Source: Candidatus Accumulibacter aalborgensis (GTDB lineage Bacteria; Pseudomonadota; Gammaproteobacteria; Burkholderiales; Rhodocyclaceae). Taken from it: 64,000 nt of DNA. The position numbers were made by a program, and so were the translations under genes. How positions within the stretch are numbered: the first letter of the stretch is position 1; each line of letters starts with the position of its first letter. The notes below the pieces were generated by a model. It did no database searches. It saw only the letters and a list, made by a program, of their open reading frames with translations, and was not told the DNA's origin. Of the stretch, positions 9,129-18,897 are shown piece by piece. The DNA lies in assembly GCF_900089955.1 (NCBI RefSeq), contig NZ_FLQX01000127.1, positions 1 to 64,000 on the forward strand, in the 5' to 3' direction.

Positions 9129-12100
9129 TCACTGCGCAGGCTTGAGCGGCGGTACCGCGCGCATCACTGCCTCCAGTGGATCCCCCATCGACTGCGCGCC
9201 GGCGGCGATGCGTGCGCAGGGGTCGGTGCTCGACTCAAGCTTGCGCCAGAGGTCACCGGCCAGCAACGACAGTCCGGCGCTGGCCCAGGCCGCGCCGCCC
9301 TGGATCAGCAGGCCGCGGGGGTCCAGGGTGACGGTGGGGTGGCCAATCGTCCCGCTAACCTTGGCGAAGCCGCTCGTCAGGCTGAGCAAGTTGAGGCTGA
9401 ACAACTCGCGCCGCACTGCCCGATAGCCGAACAGGATCTCGCTCGTCTTCAGGTTTGCCGCGCCGCCGCCCAGCACATCAATGTACTTCAGGCGTAGCGC
9501 GATGCCATCGCTCGATGTGGCGATGCCGTTGGCTATGCTGAAGCGCGCGGCTGCACACTCGAGCTGTGCGTCGTCACCTCCCCTGCGACCCGGCAACAGC
9601 ACCAGGAGCAGGTTGCCGGCGAGTCTCTCCAGACCGTGGGCCGCACCCATGGGCAGGGTGCCGGCACTCGCGGTGAGCAGCAATTCCCCTTGCCCGGTCG
9701 CGAGCATGTCGCGCAGCGTGGCGCCGGAACCGGCAAGCTGTGCGCGCATCGACAGCCGCGGCGCCGTGGCGCCGGTTGGCCGGGCCGCCGCCGTATACAG
9801 CGTCTGCACCTCGACCTCCTTGAGAGACAAGCGCAAGGCCACGCCGGGCAGGTCGCGGCGCACATCGAAGCGCAGTTCGCCGCGCAGGTCGCCTTCGGCC
9901 GCCGCCGTCGAAAACTCGATCAGCCCGTTCGCGAGCGTGCCGTTGAACTGCCATTTCGCGAGGTCGTAGCCGGGCAGAATGAAGCGCTCTGCGCGCAGGC
10001 GAAGCTGCGCGTCCTGTGACAGCAGAGCCTTTACGGCGATTGGCCGGTCGACTACGGAAACCTCATCGGTGGTGCCCCACTGCGTGGTATCAATCAGCCT
10101 GGAGCTGAGGTCCGCGGACAACGCAGGGCGGCCCCGCCAACGAAGGCGCAGCCGGCCTGTCGCATCCGACTTGCCGGCTTGTGCGCTGAGCTGGTCGATC
10201 GCCACCTCGCCGTCGCCCAGCGTGATGCGCCCCGCAGCGGTGAAGGGGATCGCGGGCAGGGTCGCTGTCGTGAACAGTGCCGCGGTCTGTGCCAGGTTGG
10301 CGATCTCGACCCGGCCGGTGAGCGGCGTGGCTGCGGACGCCGCAAGCTTGTTCACGGTGCCCTGCAGGCTTGCTTGTGCGCCAGGCAGTGTCGCCTGCAG
10401 CACCAGTGGCACGTCGCGCAGGCCGATCAGGCGCCGCAATGGCCCGCTGCTCAGGGTGACGTGGAGCGATTCCTTGCCTGCAGTCGTGTGCAGGTTCGCC
10501 TCCACCTTCGGCCACGCACTCTCGAAATTCAGCAGTTCGACCAACGTTCCACCGACCACGGTCAGATCCATCGGCGTACCCAGTGCGCTTCCAGCCGCAC
10601 TCGCACGCACCGGGCCGCCTGGCTCTACGTCGATACTCGCACTCCGCACTGTTACCGGAGAGCGGTCGCGACCCACCGCCAGCGAAAAGGGTGCGCTGCG
10701 CACGTTCAGCGTCGCCTGCGCCAGCAGGGCGCGTGCGCTCGTCCCTTGCGCAGCGAACTGCAGTTGCAGCCCAGGGATCACGCCGCTCGTCGTCGCCGGC
10801 TGCTTCAGCGAGCGCAGCAGCGCCTCCAGGTCGATGCGCTCGGCCGTCGCGCTGGCGTCCAGGCGCCACGCGCTGCCGCTGGTATCGAGGGTGGCCTGGC
10901 CCTGCAAAGGGACATCGGCCACCATGGCGGAGGCCAACTCGACGGCAAGCTTGCCGCCCTGCAGGCGGGCGAGCGCTGCAACCTTGCCGATCGGCACGTG
11001 GGCACCCACGATGCGGGCAATGTCGAACTGCAGGTTGGCATCCGACGCACGCAACTGGGTCAGCGGCAGCGCCTCGTCGACTGCGCTGCCGGGTCCGGAA
11101 CGTGCACCGCTCGCGCCGCTTACGCCGAGCCTGGCCAGGTCGAGCAGCGCGATACGCACATTGCCAGCGACCAGCGGCCGGCCGTCCTTCCAGCGTAGGG
11201 TGCCGTCGCCGGTAACCGGCGTGTCAGCAAGGATGGCGGCAAAGCCGGGCAGCTCGATCACGCCCCCGCGCAACTGCACGCGTCCAGAGACATTGCGCGC
11301 CGTCACGGGCAGGCCGGCAATGGTCGCGATGCGCAGCGACAGGTCCGTATCGACGCGCTCCAGCCAGCGCGGCGCGCCGACCTCGGTGGTCGCCAGTGCC
11401 CGAGCGCCGGGGACGCCTTCCGGCCCTTTGACCTCGGCCTGCCAGACGTCCAGGAGGCCAAGGTTCAGTGTCCCGCTCAGCCGCGCGCGCGGCCCGTTCG
11501 CGTACACGAGGTCGCCTGCCACCGTCGTGCCGACGTAGCGGCCACGGATGTTCCTGGCCGCATAGCCTTCGTGCGAGTGCGTCAAGCGCGCCGCTAGATC
11601 CACCGGCATCGGTTGGCGCGAGAGCACGCCGGCGAACACGCGCGCCGGCTCGAGTGCGTCGCCCTGCGCTGTCAGAGCCAGGTCGAAGTGCGGGACAGCG
11701 TCGGTCAGCGCGACGCTGCCCTCGGCACTCAGTGTGAACTGCGCCAGCGACCCTCGCAGCGTGAGGGGCTGCGTACCGCTGGCGCTCCACAGCGTGGGCA
11801 GTGGCGCGCTGCCCGCATCGAGCGAGAACGCCGTGTCGCCGATCTTGCCCTCGACCGTCAGCCGGCTGTCGATGTTCGCGCCGACCACTGCCGTGCCGCT
11901 GCCAATCTCCAGATGCGATGCTTGCATCGGCAGCCCGTCGAGCGAGAGGCGCAGATCCTCGACCTGGAGGCTCGCTTGAGTGTAGTGTGCCCGCGCTGAC
12001 AAACGATAGGGACCCCATCGGGGCAATGCCTGTCCGACGACGCCGGACCACGCGTCGAGGCGCTCGCCCTTGACGTTGAATCCGAGTTCGGCGCCTTCGA

Positions 12101-12845
12101 GCGAGTTGAACGAGTTGAGCGCAGGGAGCCGTGCATCGAGCGTGAGCGATGCATCCTTCGCTTCCAGAGCCATGGAGAGACGCCACGGTTTGCCTTCGAG
12201 TGCGGCCTGTAGCGACTTGTCGGCCTTCACGGCCAGGCGCATCGGCGTTTCACCATAGCGCACTTGCCCGTGCAGTTCGAAGGGGGCATCGGTGCGAATC
12301 CTGGCTTCGGCGCTGTCGACTTGAATCTGCGCCGTTGATCCGTCGCCTTGCCGCCAGGCGATGCGCGCTTCGGCCAGGGACACCGAGTCGAAGTCGGGCA
12401 GGACCACGGACGAAGCACTGCGATCGGGCGAGCCGAAGGTCCAATTGCTCGCGCCGTCCGCATTGCGTTCGAGCAGCATGTCGACACCGCGCAGGCGCAA
12501 TGCGTGCAACACGACCTGGCCATACCACAGGCCGATGAGGTCGACGCGGACGTCGCTGCTGGCGGCGATGACGAAGTCCGGCCGCGACGCCCAGTGTGGG
12601 TTGGCAATGCGCAGATCGCGTGCGGACAAGGTCGCGGGTAGGGACCAGCTGATCGACAGACTGCCGACCGACACCGTACGGCCCAGAGCCGCCGACAGTT
12701 GCTGTTCCAGCGCTCGCCGGTATACGCCAGCGTCGAGCGTTGCCAAAAGGAGCATAACCCCAGCCGTGGCGGCGAGCAGCAACCCCACGCCCCACAGCAA
12801 CAGTTTTCCTGAACGTCTGATCGTCGACGAACCCGCTGCGTGCAT
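9129..12845 (-). CDS. AsmA-family protein (large, inner-membrane anchored)
   Basis: Protein of 1238 residues. One N-terminal transmembrane helix (about 15-38) anchors a very long periplasmic region made of repeated beta-strand segments, the pattern of AsmA/YhdP-like proteins. The start has the family pattern: RALEQQLSAALGRTVSVGSLSISWSLPATLSARDLRIANP. Proteins of this group are thought to bridge the periplasm and move phospholipids to the outer membrane. The C-terminal AsmA_2-like part is visible at about 950-1180. It stands alone, with a 280-340 bp spacer on each side. The exact subgroup is not clear from reading. Confidence 0.85.
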   Translation of the reverse strand: MHAAGSSTIRRSGKLLLWGVGLLLAATAGVMLLLATLDAGVYRRALEQQLSAALGRTVSVGSLSISWSLPATLSARDLRIANPHWASRPDFVIAASSDVRVDLIGLWYGQVVLHALRLRGVDMLLERNADGASNWTFGSPDRSASSVVLPDFDSVSLAEARIAWRQGDGSTAQIQVDSAEARIRTDAPFELHGQVRYGETPMRLAVKADKSLQAALEGKPWRLSMALEAKDASLTLDARLPALNSFNSLEGAELGFNVKGERLDAWSGVVGQALPRWGPYRLSARAHYTQASLQVEDLRLSLDGLPMQASHLEIGSGTAVVGANIDSRLTVEGKIGDTAFSLDAGSAPLPTLWSASGTQPLTLRGSLAQFTLSAEGSVALTDAVPHFDLALTAQGDALEPARVFAGVLSRQPMPVDLAARLTHSHEGYAARNIRGRYVGTTVAGDLVYANGPRARLSGTLNLGLLDVWQAEVKGPEGVPGARALATTEVGAPRWLERVDTDLSLRIATIAGLPVTARNVSGRVQLRGGVIELPGFAAILADTPVTGDGTLRWKDGRPLVAGNVRIALLDLARLGVSGASGARSGPGSAVDEALPLTQLRASDANLQFDIARIVGAHVPIGKVAALARLQGGKLAVELASAMVADVPLQGQATLDTSGSAWRLDASATAERIDLEALLRSLKQPATTSGVIPGLQLQFAAQGTSARALLAQATLNVRSAPFSLAVGRDRSPVTVRSASIDVEPGGPVRASAAGSALGTPMDLTVVGGTLVELLNFESAWPKVEANLHTTAGKESLHVTLSSGPLRRLIGLRDVPLVLQATLPGAQASLQGTVNKLAASAATPLTGRVEIANLAQTAALFTTATLPAIPFTAAGRITLGDGEVAIDQLSAQAGKSDATGRLRLRWRGRPALSADLSSRLIDTTQWGTTDEVSVVDRPIAVKALLSQDAQLRLRAERFILPGYDLAKWQFNGTLANGLIEFSTAAAEGDLRGELRFDVRRDLPGVALRLSLKEVEVQTLYTAAARPTGATAPRLSMRAQLAGSGATLRDMLATGQGELLLTASAGTLPMGAAHGLERLAGNLLLVLLPGRRGGDDAQLECAAARFSIANGIATSSDGIALRLKYIDVLGGGAANLKTSEILFGYRAVRRELFSLNLLSLTSGFAKVSGTIGHPTVTLDPRGLLIQGGAAWASAGLSLLAGDLWRKLESSTDPCARIAAGAQSMGDPLEAVMRAVPPLKPAQ

Positions 12846-13183
12846 GGATCAAGAACCTCTCATAGGGAGTCTCCAAGTCGAGGATGCAAGGATACCGTAA
12901 CCGCCGCACGGCACATCAATGGCCCGCGTGCTGCTCAGGGGGCCACTTTGGTTGCTGCTCGATGAAGGCTCCAGGTCCGCCGCGATCTCGTCCTCGGTCA
13001 TCGGCTTGGCCTTGGGATCCGCCCCGCCGCGGTGCGCATTGAGCGCAAATGCGAAGTTCTCCTGAACCGCGGTTTGTTGTACTCTGTGCGCCGTCTTCGC
13101 CGTCTTCGCCGGGTCAAGGCAAAGGCGTGGCGCGACGGCGATTCCTTGTTTGCTGGCTCTGATCTTTTTCCACAGGAGGTGTC
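12846..13183. other. Intergenic region with a coding-like remnant
   Basis: No complete gene is visible. On the minus strand, bases about 13060-12940 read as an open stretch containing NAHRGGADPKAKP followed by MTEDEIAADLE, which looks like real protein but has no start-to-stop gene around it. It may be a fragment of a lost gene. A short repeated GCCGTCTTC lies at about 13090-13108. A good Shine-Dalgarno (AGGAGG) just before 13184 serves the next gene. Confidence 0.35.
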
Positions 13184-13957
13184 ATGCGTTTTCTAGCCAG
13201 GTTGTTGAGTGCCGTCATTCCTCTCTCGCTGATGCTTGTCGGTCCGTCCGAGGCGCGTGAGTGGAATGCGATCAAGCAGTCCGGAACCATCATCGCGGCC
13301 ACGGAAGGGGGCTTTCAACCGTTCAATTACTATGATGGCCCGAAGCTGACCGGCTTTGAAGTGGATCTCGCCGAAGCGATCGCCAAGAAACTTGGCCTGA
13401 AGCTCGAATGGCGCGTGGTGCCCTTCGATGGACAGATTGCGGCGCTAAAGCAGGATCGTTTCGATTTCGCCATTGCTTCGCACGGGTACACCGCCGAGCG
13501 CGCCAAGTCGGTCGATTTCGCCAATCCGCATTACTGCACCGGCGGACAGATCGCCGCGCACAAGGATGGCCCGCTGACCGTCGCTGCGCTCGACGGCAAG
13601 AGCGTCGGCGTGCAGCTCGCCACGACCTACGCCGATGCGGCCAAGAAACTCAAGGGACTCAAGGCGATCAAGACCTACAAGGGCGACCCGGAAGCGTTTG
13701 CCGCGCTGCGCGCGAACAAGGTGGATGCCTGGATCTCCGACAAATTCACGGTCAAGGCGACGCTCGACAAAAACCCGGACGCCGGCATAAGCGCGGGTGA
13801 GATGGTCTTCGTCGAGCGCGTATCAATGATCCTGCGCAAGAACAACAAGGAACTGGCGGAGAAGCTCAACGGGGCGTTGGCCGAGGTGATGAAGGACGGG
13901 ACCTACAAGGCGCTGTCGGAGAAATACTTCAAGGAAGACATTTCCTGCCGCTCCTGA
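13184..13957 (+). CDS. Amino-acid ABC transporter substrate-binding protein
   Basis: Periplasmic solute-binding protein of 257 residues (SBP_bac_3 family). The signal peptide covers about residues 1-24 (cleavage after SEA). The family pattern follows: FQPFNYYD, LTGFEVDLAEAIAKKLG, and DGQIAALKQDRFDFAIA. It captures a polar amino acid or similar solute and delivers it to the permease encoded next. The substrate cannot be assigned by eye. The ribosome site AGGAGG is strong. It forms an operon with the permease (15 bp gap) and ATPase genes. Confidence 0.92.
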   Translation: MRFLARLLSAVIPLSLMLVGPSEAREWNAIKQSGTIIAATEGGFQPFNYYDGPKLTGFEVDLAEAIAKKLGLKLEWRVVPFDGQIAALKQDRFDFAIASHGYTAERAKSVDFANPHYCTGGQIAAHKDGPLTVAALDGKSVGVQLATTYADAAKKLKGLKAIKTYKGDPEAFAALRANKVDAWISDKFTVKATLDKNPDAGISAGEMVFVERVSMILRKNNKELAEKLNGALAEVMKDGTYKALSEKYFKEDISCRS

Positions 13958-13972
13958 CGCTAGCCAAGCCAG

Positions 13973-14731
13973 ATGAACTGGACCAGGCAATATCCGGGGT
14001 GGGCGATGTTTGCCGCGATGATCGGGCTGCTCGCCTTTCTCTGGGGGATGGCGGTACCGCTAGCGGCGGCACCGGCGCCGATCGGGCCGGCGGCCGAGCA
14101 GTTCGCCGACGGGGCGAGGGTCACCGTCGGGCTGACGTTGATCGCCGGCACCGTCGGCGTGCTCATCGGCGTCCTCGCCGGGCTGGGCAAGCTGTCGAAG
14201 TTCTGGCCGCTGCGCTGGCTGTGCGACAGCTACGTCTGGCTGATTCGCGGCACGCCCCTGTTGCTGCAGATTCTGTTCGTCTGGCTGGCATTTCCCCTGC
14301 TGATGCCGGAGGGCATCGAGCTGTCCGACTTCGCCTGTGCGGCGATTGCCCTTTCGCTGAATATCGGCGCCTACAACACCGAATGCGTCCGCGCCGGCAT
14401 CCTCGCCGTTCCGCACGGCCAGGTGGAGGCGGCGCGCGCGCTGGGCCTGACCCCCATGCAGACCTTCATGGACGTCGTCCTGCCACAAAGCATGCGTGTC
14501 GCGCTGCCCGCGCTGGCCAACAACCTGGCTTCGCTGGTCAAGGATTCGTCACTGGCCTACGCGATCAGCGTCGTCGAACTGACGATGGTCGGCTACCGGG
14601 TGCAGGCCGAGAGCTACCAGCCGATCCCGGTCTTCGTCACCGTGGCTGCGATCTACCTGATCCTGACCACCGCCTTCACGACGCTCACGGCAGCGCTGGA
14701 AGCGCAGCTCGATGTGGGCCAGAAGCGTTGA
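13973..14731 (+). CDS. Amino-acid ABC transporter permease (HisM-type)
   Basis: Inner-membrane permease of 252 residues with several hydrophobic segments. The binding-protein-dependent transport signature is visible near residues 140-170 ([24 protein letters not shown]), which docks the ATPase. Other HisM-type features are [17 protein letters not shown] and [14 protein letters not shown]. It lies between the binding-protein and ATPase genes, so the transporter probably works as a homodimer of this permease. The start ATG is 15 bp after the preceding stop. Confidence 0.92.
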   Translation: MNWTRQYPGWAMFAAMIGLLAFLWGMAVPLAAAPAPIGPAAEQFADGARVTVGLTLIAGTVGVLIGVLAGLGKLSKFWPLRWLCDSYVWLIRGTPLLLQILFVWLAFPLLMPEGIELSDFACAAIALSLNIGAYNTECVRAGILAVPHGQVEAARALGLTPMQTFMDVVLPQSMRVALPALANNLASLVKDSSLAYAISVVELTMVGYRVQAESYQPIPVFVTVAAIYLILTTAFTTLTAALEAQLDVGQKR

Positions 14732-14744
14732 TGAGGGCGTCGGC

Positions 14745-15503
14745 ATGAACACCCAGGCTGAATTGCGGCCGATCATCGAAGCGCGCCAGGTGACCAAGCG
14801 TTTCGGTACTTTTCATGCGCTGAAGGACGTTTCGGCGACCTTCTACGAGGGGCAGGTGACGGCGATCGTCGGCCCTTCGGGCTCGGGGAAATCGACTTTT
14901 CTGCGCACCCTGAATCGCCTCGAAGCGCATGATTCTGGCGACATCGTGATCGACGGCATCGTCCTCAACGACAACCTGAAAAATCTTGACGCCATCCGCC
15001 GCGAGGTCGGGATGGTGTTTCAGAGCTTCAATCTGTTCTCGCATCTGACCATCCTGCGCAATGTCTCGCTGGCGCCGATGCGGGTCAGGAAGATGAGCAA
15101 GACCGACGCCGAGGCCAAGGCGATGAACCTGCTCGAGCGGGTCGGCCTGAAGAACCAGGCGGCGAAGTATCCGGTGCAACTGTCCGGTGGTCAGCAACAA
15201 CGGGTGGCCATCGCCCGTGCGCTGGCGATGGACCCCAAGGTCCTGCTGTTCGACGAGCCGACCTCGGCGCTGGACCCTGAAATGGTCAACGAAGTCCTCG
15301 CCGTGATGCGTGAACTGGCCTATAGCGGCATCACGATGCTCGTCGTCACGCACGAGATGGGCTTCGCCCGCGAGGTTGCCGATCGGATCATCTTTTTCGA
15401 CGAAGGCGTCATCCTCGAAGACACGACCCCCGAGAGCTTCTTCTCGAACCCGGATCACGACCGCGCCAAGGCCTTCCTGTCACAGGTGCGGCACGGCTTT
15501 TGA
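14745..15503 (+). CDS. Amino-acid ABC transporter ATP-binding protein (GlnQ-type)
   Basis: ATPase of 252 residues. Walker [10 protein letters not shown], the Q-loop in VFQSFNLF, signature [15 protein letters not shown], Walker [13 protein letters not shown] and the switch histidine in VVTHEMGF are all present. It is of the GlnQ/HisP class that powers polar amino-acid import. The ATG at 14745 was chosen over the longer frame because it begins the family N-terminus and follows a GAGG site. It lies 13 bp after the permease stop, closing a three-gene operon. Confidence 0.95.
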   Translation: MNTQAELRPIIEARQVTKRFGTFHALKDVSATFYEGQVTAIVGPSGSGKSTFLRTLNRLEAHDSGDIVIDGIVLNDNLKNLDAIRREVGMVFQSFNLFSHLTILRNVSLAPMRVRKMSKTDAEAKAMNLLERVGLKNQAAKYPVQLSGGQQQRVAIARALAMDPKVLLFDEPTSALDPEMVNEVLAVMRELAYSGITMLVVTHEMGFAREVADRIIFFDEGVILEDTTPESFFSNPDHDRAKAFLSQVRHGF

Positions 15504-15519
15504 TCGGCGCTTCAGTGCT

Positions 15520-15549
15520 GATTGACTGATTTATTCGCAAGCTCTCGGG
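15520..15549. repeat. Dispersed 30-bp repeat, copy 1
   Basis: This 30-bp stretch matches 27347-27376 at 26 of 30 positions; the best shared core is ACTGATTTATTC. Both copies sit at the 3' end of a minus-strand gene, and here the repeat supplies the stop codon of the EamA gene. The second copy borders a MITE-like palindromic element, so this may be a solo end of the same mobile repeat. Confidence 0.6.
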
Positions 15550-16421
15550 GTTAGCGGCGCGATCTGGACGGCGATGATGCAGGCCAGGATCAGCGCACAC
15601 CCGGCGATGCCGCTCGCGTTCAGGCGATCATTCATCAGCAGGAAGCCGAACAGGGCGGCGAAGACCGTTTCGGCGGAGAGGATGATCGCCGCGTCGGCCG
15701 GCTGCGCATAGCGCTGTCCGACGACCTGCGCGGTGAAGCCGATGCCCACCGAGACGACCCCGGCATAGACGATGGCCAGCGAAGCCTGGTGAATCCCGGC
15801 CAGGGTGATCGTTTCACTGCCTGCGGCCCAGATCAGGCTGATCACGCCGCAGACCAGGAACTGTCCGCAGGCGACCAGGAAGGGTGCCGCCATACGCTCG
15901 GCGATCCTGCCGACCAGGAGCACATGCAGGGCCCAGAACACGCTGCTGGCAATCACCCAGGCATCGCCGACCACCGGATCGACTTCCGCGGCGCCCGAGA
16001 GCAGCCAGGTCCCGGCCAGGCAGCCGATCGACGTCGGCCATACCGACCAGTGCGGCCGCGTCCTGAGAATCAGCCAGGCGAGCAGCGGCACCAGCGGTAC
16101 ATAGAGCGCGGTCAGGAAGCCGGCGTTGGTGACGCTCGTACTGACCAGGCCGATCTGCTGGAAAGCCGCGCCGAGCATCAGCAGAACGCCCAGCAAGCCG
16201 ACGCCGATCGCGTCGGTAGGTAGCGGTCGGGCGCCGCGCGATGACAGCGCGCACCACTCGCGCCACGCCAACGGGCTGACGATGGCCGTGCCGAGGAGGA
16301 AGCGAATGCCGGTGAAGGTCAGCGGTTCGACGCCGGCCATGCCCTCTGCCTGGGCGACAAACGCCGAACCCCAGATCACGGCGACGGCGAGCAGCAAGAG
16401 GTTGGCCCGAAAGCGATTCAA
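15531..16421 (-). CDS. EamA/DMT-family transporter
   Basis: Inner-membrane protein of 296 residues with about ten hydrophobic segments and the two-fold EamA layout. The first half opens with LLLLAVAVIWGSAFVAQ and the second with GDAWVIASSVFWALHVLLVGRIAE. DMT-family members export metabolites such as amino acids; the substrate is not predictable here. The C-terminal residues and stop codon lie in a dispersed repeat (15520-15549), so the original end may have been altered. Convergent with the ABC transporter operon. Confidence 0.9.
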   Translation of the reverse strand: MNRFRANLLLLAVAVIWGSAFVAQAEGMAGVEPLTFTGIRFLLGTAIVSPLAWREWCALSSRGARPLPTDAIGVGLLGVLLMLGAAFQQIGLVSTSVTNAGFLTALYVPLVPLLAWLILRTRPHWSVWPTSIGCLAGTWLLSGAAEVDPVVGDAWVIASSVFWALHVLLVGRIAERMAAPFLVACGQFLVCGVISLIWAAGSETITLAGIHQASLAIVYAGVVSVGIGFTAQVVGQRYAQPADAAIILSAETVFAALFGFLLMNDRLNASGIAGCALILACIIAVQIAPLTPRACE

Positions 16422-16532
16422 GGTGGCGCGTCCCTGAAAAAGCGGCTCAGTTTAGTCGTCTGCCAGCGGCAATGCCACCCCGGCCTTGCCCGCAGCGGAT
16501 CGCAACGACATGTTCGGATCCTGTCCGCCGGC

Positions 16533-17012
16533 TTACAGCCCCAGCGTCATCGCACTCAGGGAGTCGCCACCTTCGCCGAGAATCTCTTCGAAGAGCTGCT
16601 GGTAGGGCGCGCATTCCTCGAAGTCATCGATGATCAGGCGCGCACGGGCGTGGTCTTGGTGGAAGCGAACGAGTGCGTGTCGGCCGTCGGCGATGAGCAG
16701 CGAATCCTTGCGTGCATCGAGATGCGGCGGCGAGTGGATGATCGTCATCGCCGGCGCATAGTCGGTCAGCAGCATCATCAGTAAGGGGCTGTGTTGGCGG
16801 ACGAAATCGGTCTTCTGCACGATGATCGTCAGCCGCGTCGTGGGTTGCCTGGCGCGCAGCAAGCGACGCAGGGCAGCGATTCTCTCGGGACGTTCGAGTT
16901 TGAGCGGCGACAGATTCTCATCAAAAACCAGTAGCGCGGTGGGGGACAGGTCGAGGATTTCCTGTACCGCGCTGTCGTGTTCGCTCCAGGTGGTGATCAG
17001 CTTGCTGGTCAT
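16533..17012 (-). CDS. Hypothetical protein (possibly DUF7931-like)
   Basis: Protein of 159 residues, mixed alpha/beta and without a signal peptide or membrane segment. Recognisable blocks are [50 protein letters not shown] and [20 protein letters not shown]. The pattern resembles small betaproteobacterial proteins of the DUF7931 type, but I am not certain. The ATG at 17012 is preferred over the TTG at 17057, which adds 15 residues of low-quality sequence. It is divergent from glyA, separated by about 160 bp. Confidence 0.7.
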   Translation of the reverse strand: MTSKLITTWSEHDSAVQEILDLSPTALLVFDENLSPLKLERPERIAALRRLLRARQPTTRLTIIVQKTDFVRQHSPLLMMLLTDYAPAMTIIHSPPHLDARKDSLLIADGRHALVRFHQDHARARLIIDDFEECAPYQQLFEEILGEGGDSLSAMTLGL

Positions 17013-17110
17013 TGGTGGCGGTCCGTTTGTTTGCTGCCGAAGCACACATAGTAACAAACGTGCCGGGAAGCAAGAGGGCAGCGCTTGCTCGGCTCCGGCT
17101 GGCCGGCCCA

Positions 17111-17139
17111 GGGACAGGACCGTCGCTGCGTGCTACAAT
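17111..17139 (+). promoter_or_regulatory. Sigma-70 promoter of glyA
   Basis: A TACAAT -10 box (17134-17139) follows a GGGACA -35-like box (17111-17116) with a 17-bp spacer, 31 bp upstream of the glyA start. GTGCTACAATCC-type -10 contexts are common in betaproteobacteria. The -35 match is only 4 of 6, so confidence is moderate. Confidence 0.55.
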
Positions 17140-17170
17140 CCCCATCTTTTCAAGGCTTGTGAGGCGTACG

Positions 17171-18430
17171 ATGTTTTCCGCTAAAGACACCCTGGCGAAA
17201 GTGGACCCCGAGATCTGGCAGGCGATACAGAACGAAAATCGTCGTCAGGAAGAGCACATCGAACTGATCGCTTCCGAGAACTACGTCAGCCACGCGGTGA
17301 TGGCCGCGCAGGGCTCGCAAATGACCAACAAGTATGCCGAAGGCTATCCCGGCAGGCGTTACTACGGCGGCTGCGAGCACGTCGATGTGGCCGAGAAGGT
17401 GGCCATCGAGCGCCTGAAGAAGCTGTTCGGCGCCGAGGCCGCCAACGTGCAGCCAAACTCGGGGTCGCAGGCCAATCAGGCGGTCCTGATGGCCTTTGCC
17501 AAACCTGGCGATACGATCATGGGAATGAGTCTGGCGGAAGGCGGTCACCTGACGCATGGCATGGCGCTCAACATGTCGGGCAAGTGGTTCAAGGTCGTCG
17601 CCTATGGTCTCGACCAGCATGAAGCGATCGATTACGACAAGATGGAAGCGCTGGCCCGCGAGCACAGGCCACGCATCCTGATCGCCGGCGCCTCGGCGTA
17701 TTCCTTGCGCATCGACTTCGAGCGTTTTGCGAAAGTAGCTCAGGAGATCGGCGCGATTTTCATGGTCGACATGGCGCACTACGCTGGCCTGATTGCTGCC
17801 GATTGTTACCCGAGCCCGGTGCCCTACGCCGATGTGGTGACCTCGACGACGCACAAGACGCTGCGCGGGCCGCGCGGTGGCGTCATCCTGATGAAGGCCG
17901 AGCACGAAAAAGCGATCAATTCGGCGGTTTTTCCAGGGCTGCAGGGTGGCCCGCTGATGCACGTGATCGCTGCCAAGGCGGTGGCCTTCAAGGAAGCACT
18001 GACGCACGGTTTTCGCGCTTACCAGGAGCAGGTGATCGCCAACGCCCGCGTCCTGTCGCGCGTCCTCTCGGAGCAGCGGGGCCTGCGCATCGTCTCCGGT
18101 CGTACCGAATCGCACGTTTTCCTGGTCGATCTGCGCGCCAAGAACATCACCGGCAAGGAAGCCGAAGCCGCGCTCGGTGCAGCGCACATCACGGTCAACA
18201 AGAACGCGATCCCGAACGATCCGCAAAAACCTTTCATCACCTCGGGCATCCGCGTCGGTTCGCCGGCGATGACCACGCGCGGCTTCACCGAGATCGAATC
18301 CGAGCAGGTTGCGCACCTGATTGCCGATGTGCTCGATTCTCCCGGCGACGAAGAGGTTCTCCGTCGGGTGCGCCGCGAGGTGTCGGCGCTGTGCTCGATC
18401 TACCCGGTATATGGTCCGTCGGCGGGATGA
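17171..18430 (+). CDS. glyA: Serine hydroxymethyltransferase
   Basis: PLP enzyme of 419 residues that converts serine and tetrahydrofolate to glycine and 5,10-methylene-tetrahydrofolate, the main one-carbon source. Family features include [34 protein letters not shown], and the PLP-binding lysine K229 in [14 protein letters not shown]. Length is normal. The ATG at 17171 was chosen because the protein family starts there, while the longer open frame is upstream promoter sequence. It overlaps nrdR by ATGA, and glyA-nrdR-ribD is a common order in betaproteobacteria. Confidence 0.98.
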   Translation: MFSAKDTLAKVDPEIWQAIQNENRRQEEHIELIASENYVSHAVMAAQGSQMTNKYAEGYPGRRYYGGCEHVDVAEKVAIERLKKLFGAEAANVQPNSGSQANQAVLMAFAKPGDTIMGMSLAEGGHLTHGMALNMSGKWFKVVAYGLDQHEAIDYDKMEALAREHRPRILIAGASAYSLRIDFERFAKVAQEIGAIFMVDMAHYAGLIAADCYPSPVPYADVVTSTTHKTLRGPRGGVILMKAEHEKAINSAVFPGLQGGPLMHVIAAKAVAFKEALTHGFRAYQEQVIANARVLSRVLSEQRGLRIVSGRTESHVFLVDLRAKNITGKEAEAALGAAHITVNKNAIPNDPQKPFITSGIRVGSPAMTTRGFTEIESEQVAHLIADVLDSPGDEEVLRRVRREVSALCSIYPVYGPSAG

Positions 18431-18897
18431 AGTGTCCGTTCTGCGCCGCTGACGAAACGGCGGTCGCTGACACCCGGATCAACGACGATGGCGACATCGT
18501 CCGTCGGCGGCGACGCTGTCTCACGTGTGACAAGCGGTTCACGACTTACGAGCGGGCAGAACTGCGGCTGCCGCAAGTCATCAAGAAGAATGGTTCGCGG
18601 GTCGACTTCGATCGCGAGAAGCTGGCCGCCAGTCTGACTCTGGCGCTGCGCAAGCGGCCGGTGAGCGCCGAGGGGGTCGAAGCGGCGATTGTGCGCATCG
18701 AGGAAAAGCTGCTGGCCCTTGGCGAGCGTGAAGTGGCCTCGGAGAAGGTCGGCGAGCTGGTCATGCGCGAGTTGAAGAAGCTCGACAAGGTGGCCTACGT
18801 TCGCTTCGCCTCGGTCTATCGGAATTTCGAGGATGTAGACGAGTTTTCGCAAGTCATTCGCGAAGTCTCCCTTTCGCCGCAGCCTCTGGGTCGTTGA
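18427..18897 (+). CDS. nrdR: Transcriptional repressor NrdR
   Basis: Repressor of ribonucleotide reductase genes, 156 residues. The N-terminal zinc ribbon uses CPFC (residues 3-6) and CLTC (about 31-34). The following ATP-cone (about 49-139, [16 protein letters not shown]) senses ATP/dATP. The start overlaps the glyA stop (ATGA) and the stop overlaps the ribD ATG, so the three genes are translationally coupled. Confidence 0.97.
   Translation: MKCPFCAADETAVADTRINDDGDIVRRRRRCLTCDKRFTTYERAELRLPQVIKKNGSRVDFDREKLAASLTLALRKRPVSAEGVEAAIVRIEEKLLALGEREVASEKVGELVMRELKKLDKVAYVRFASVYRNFEDVDEFSQVIREVSLSPQPLGR

Noticed and set aside
9979-11538. A 519-codon plus-strand frame opposite the AsmA-family gene
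   Set aside because: Serine/alanine/arginine-rich without domain features; the AsmA frame on the other strand is clearly real.
9979-12900. Possible frame breaks in the AsmA-family gene
   Set aside because: The single 1238-codon frame covers the family features from the N-terminal anchor to the C-terminal part, so no break is supported.
13090-13115. Short repeat GCCGTCTTC before the ABC transporter operon
   Set aside because: Only two to three copies of nine bases, no palindrome or link to a known site.
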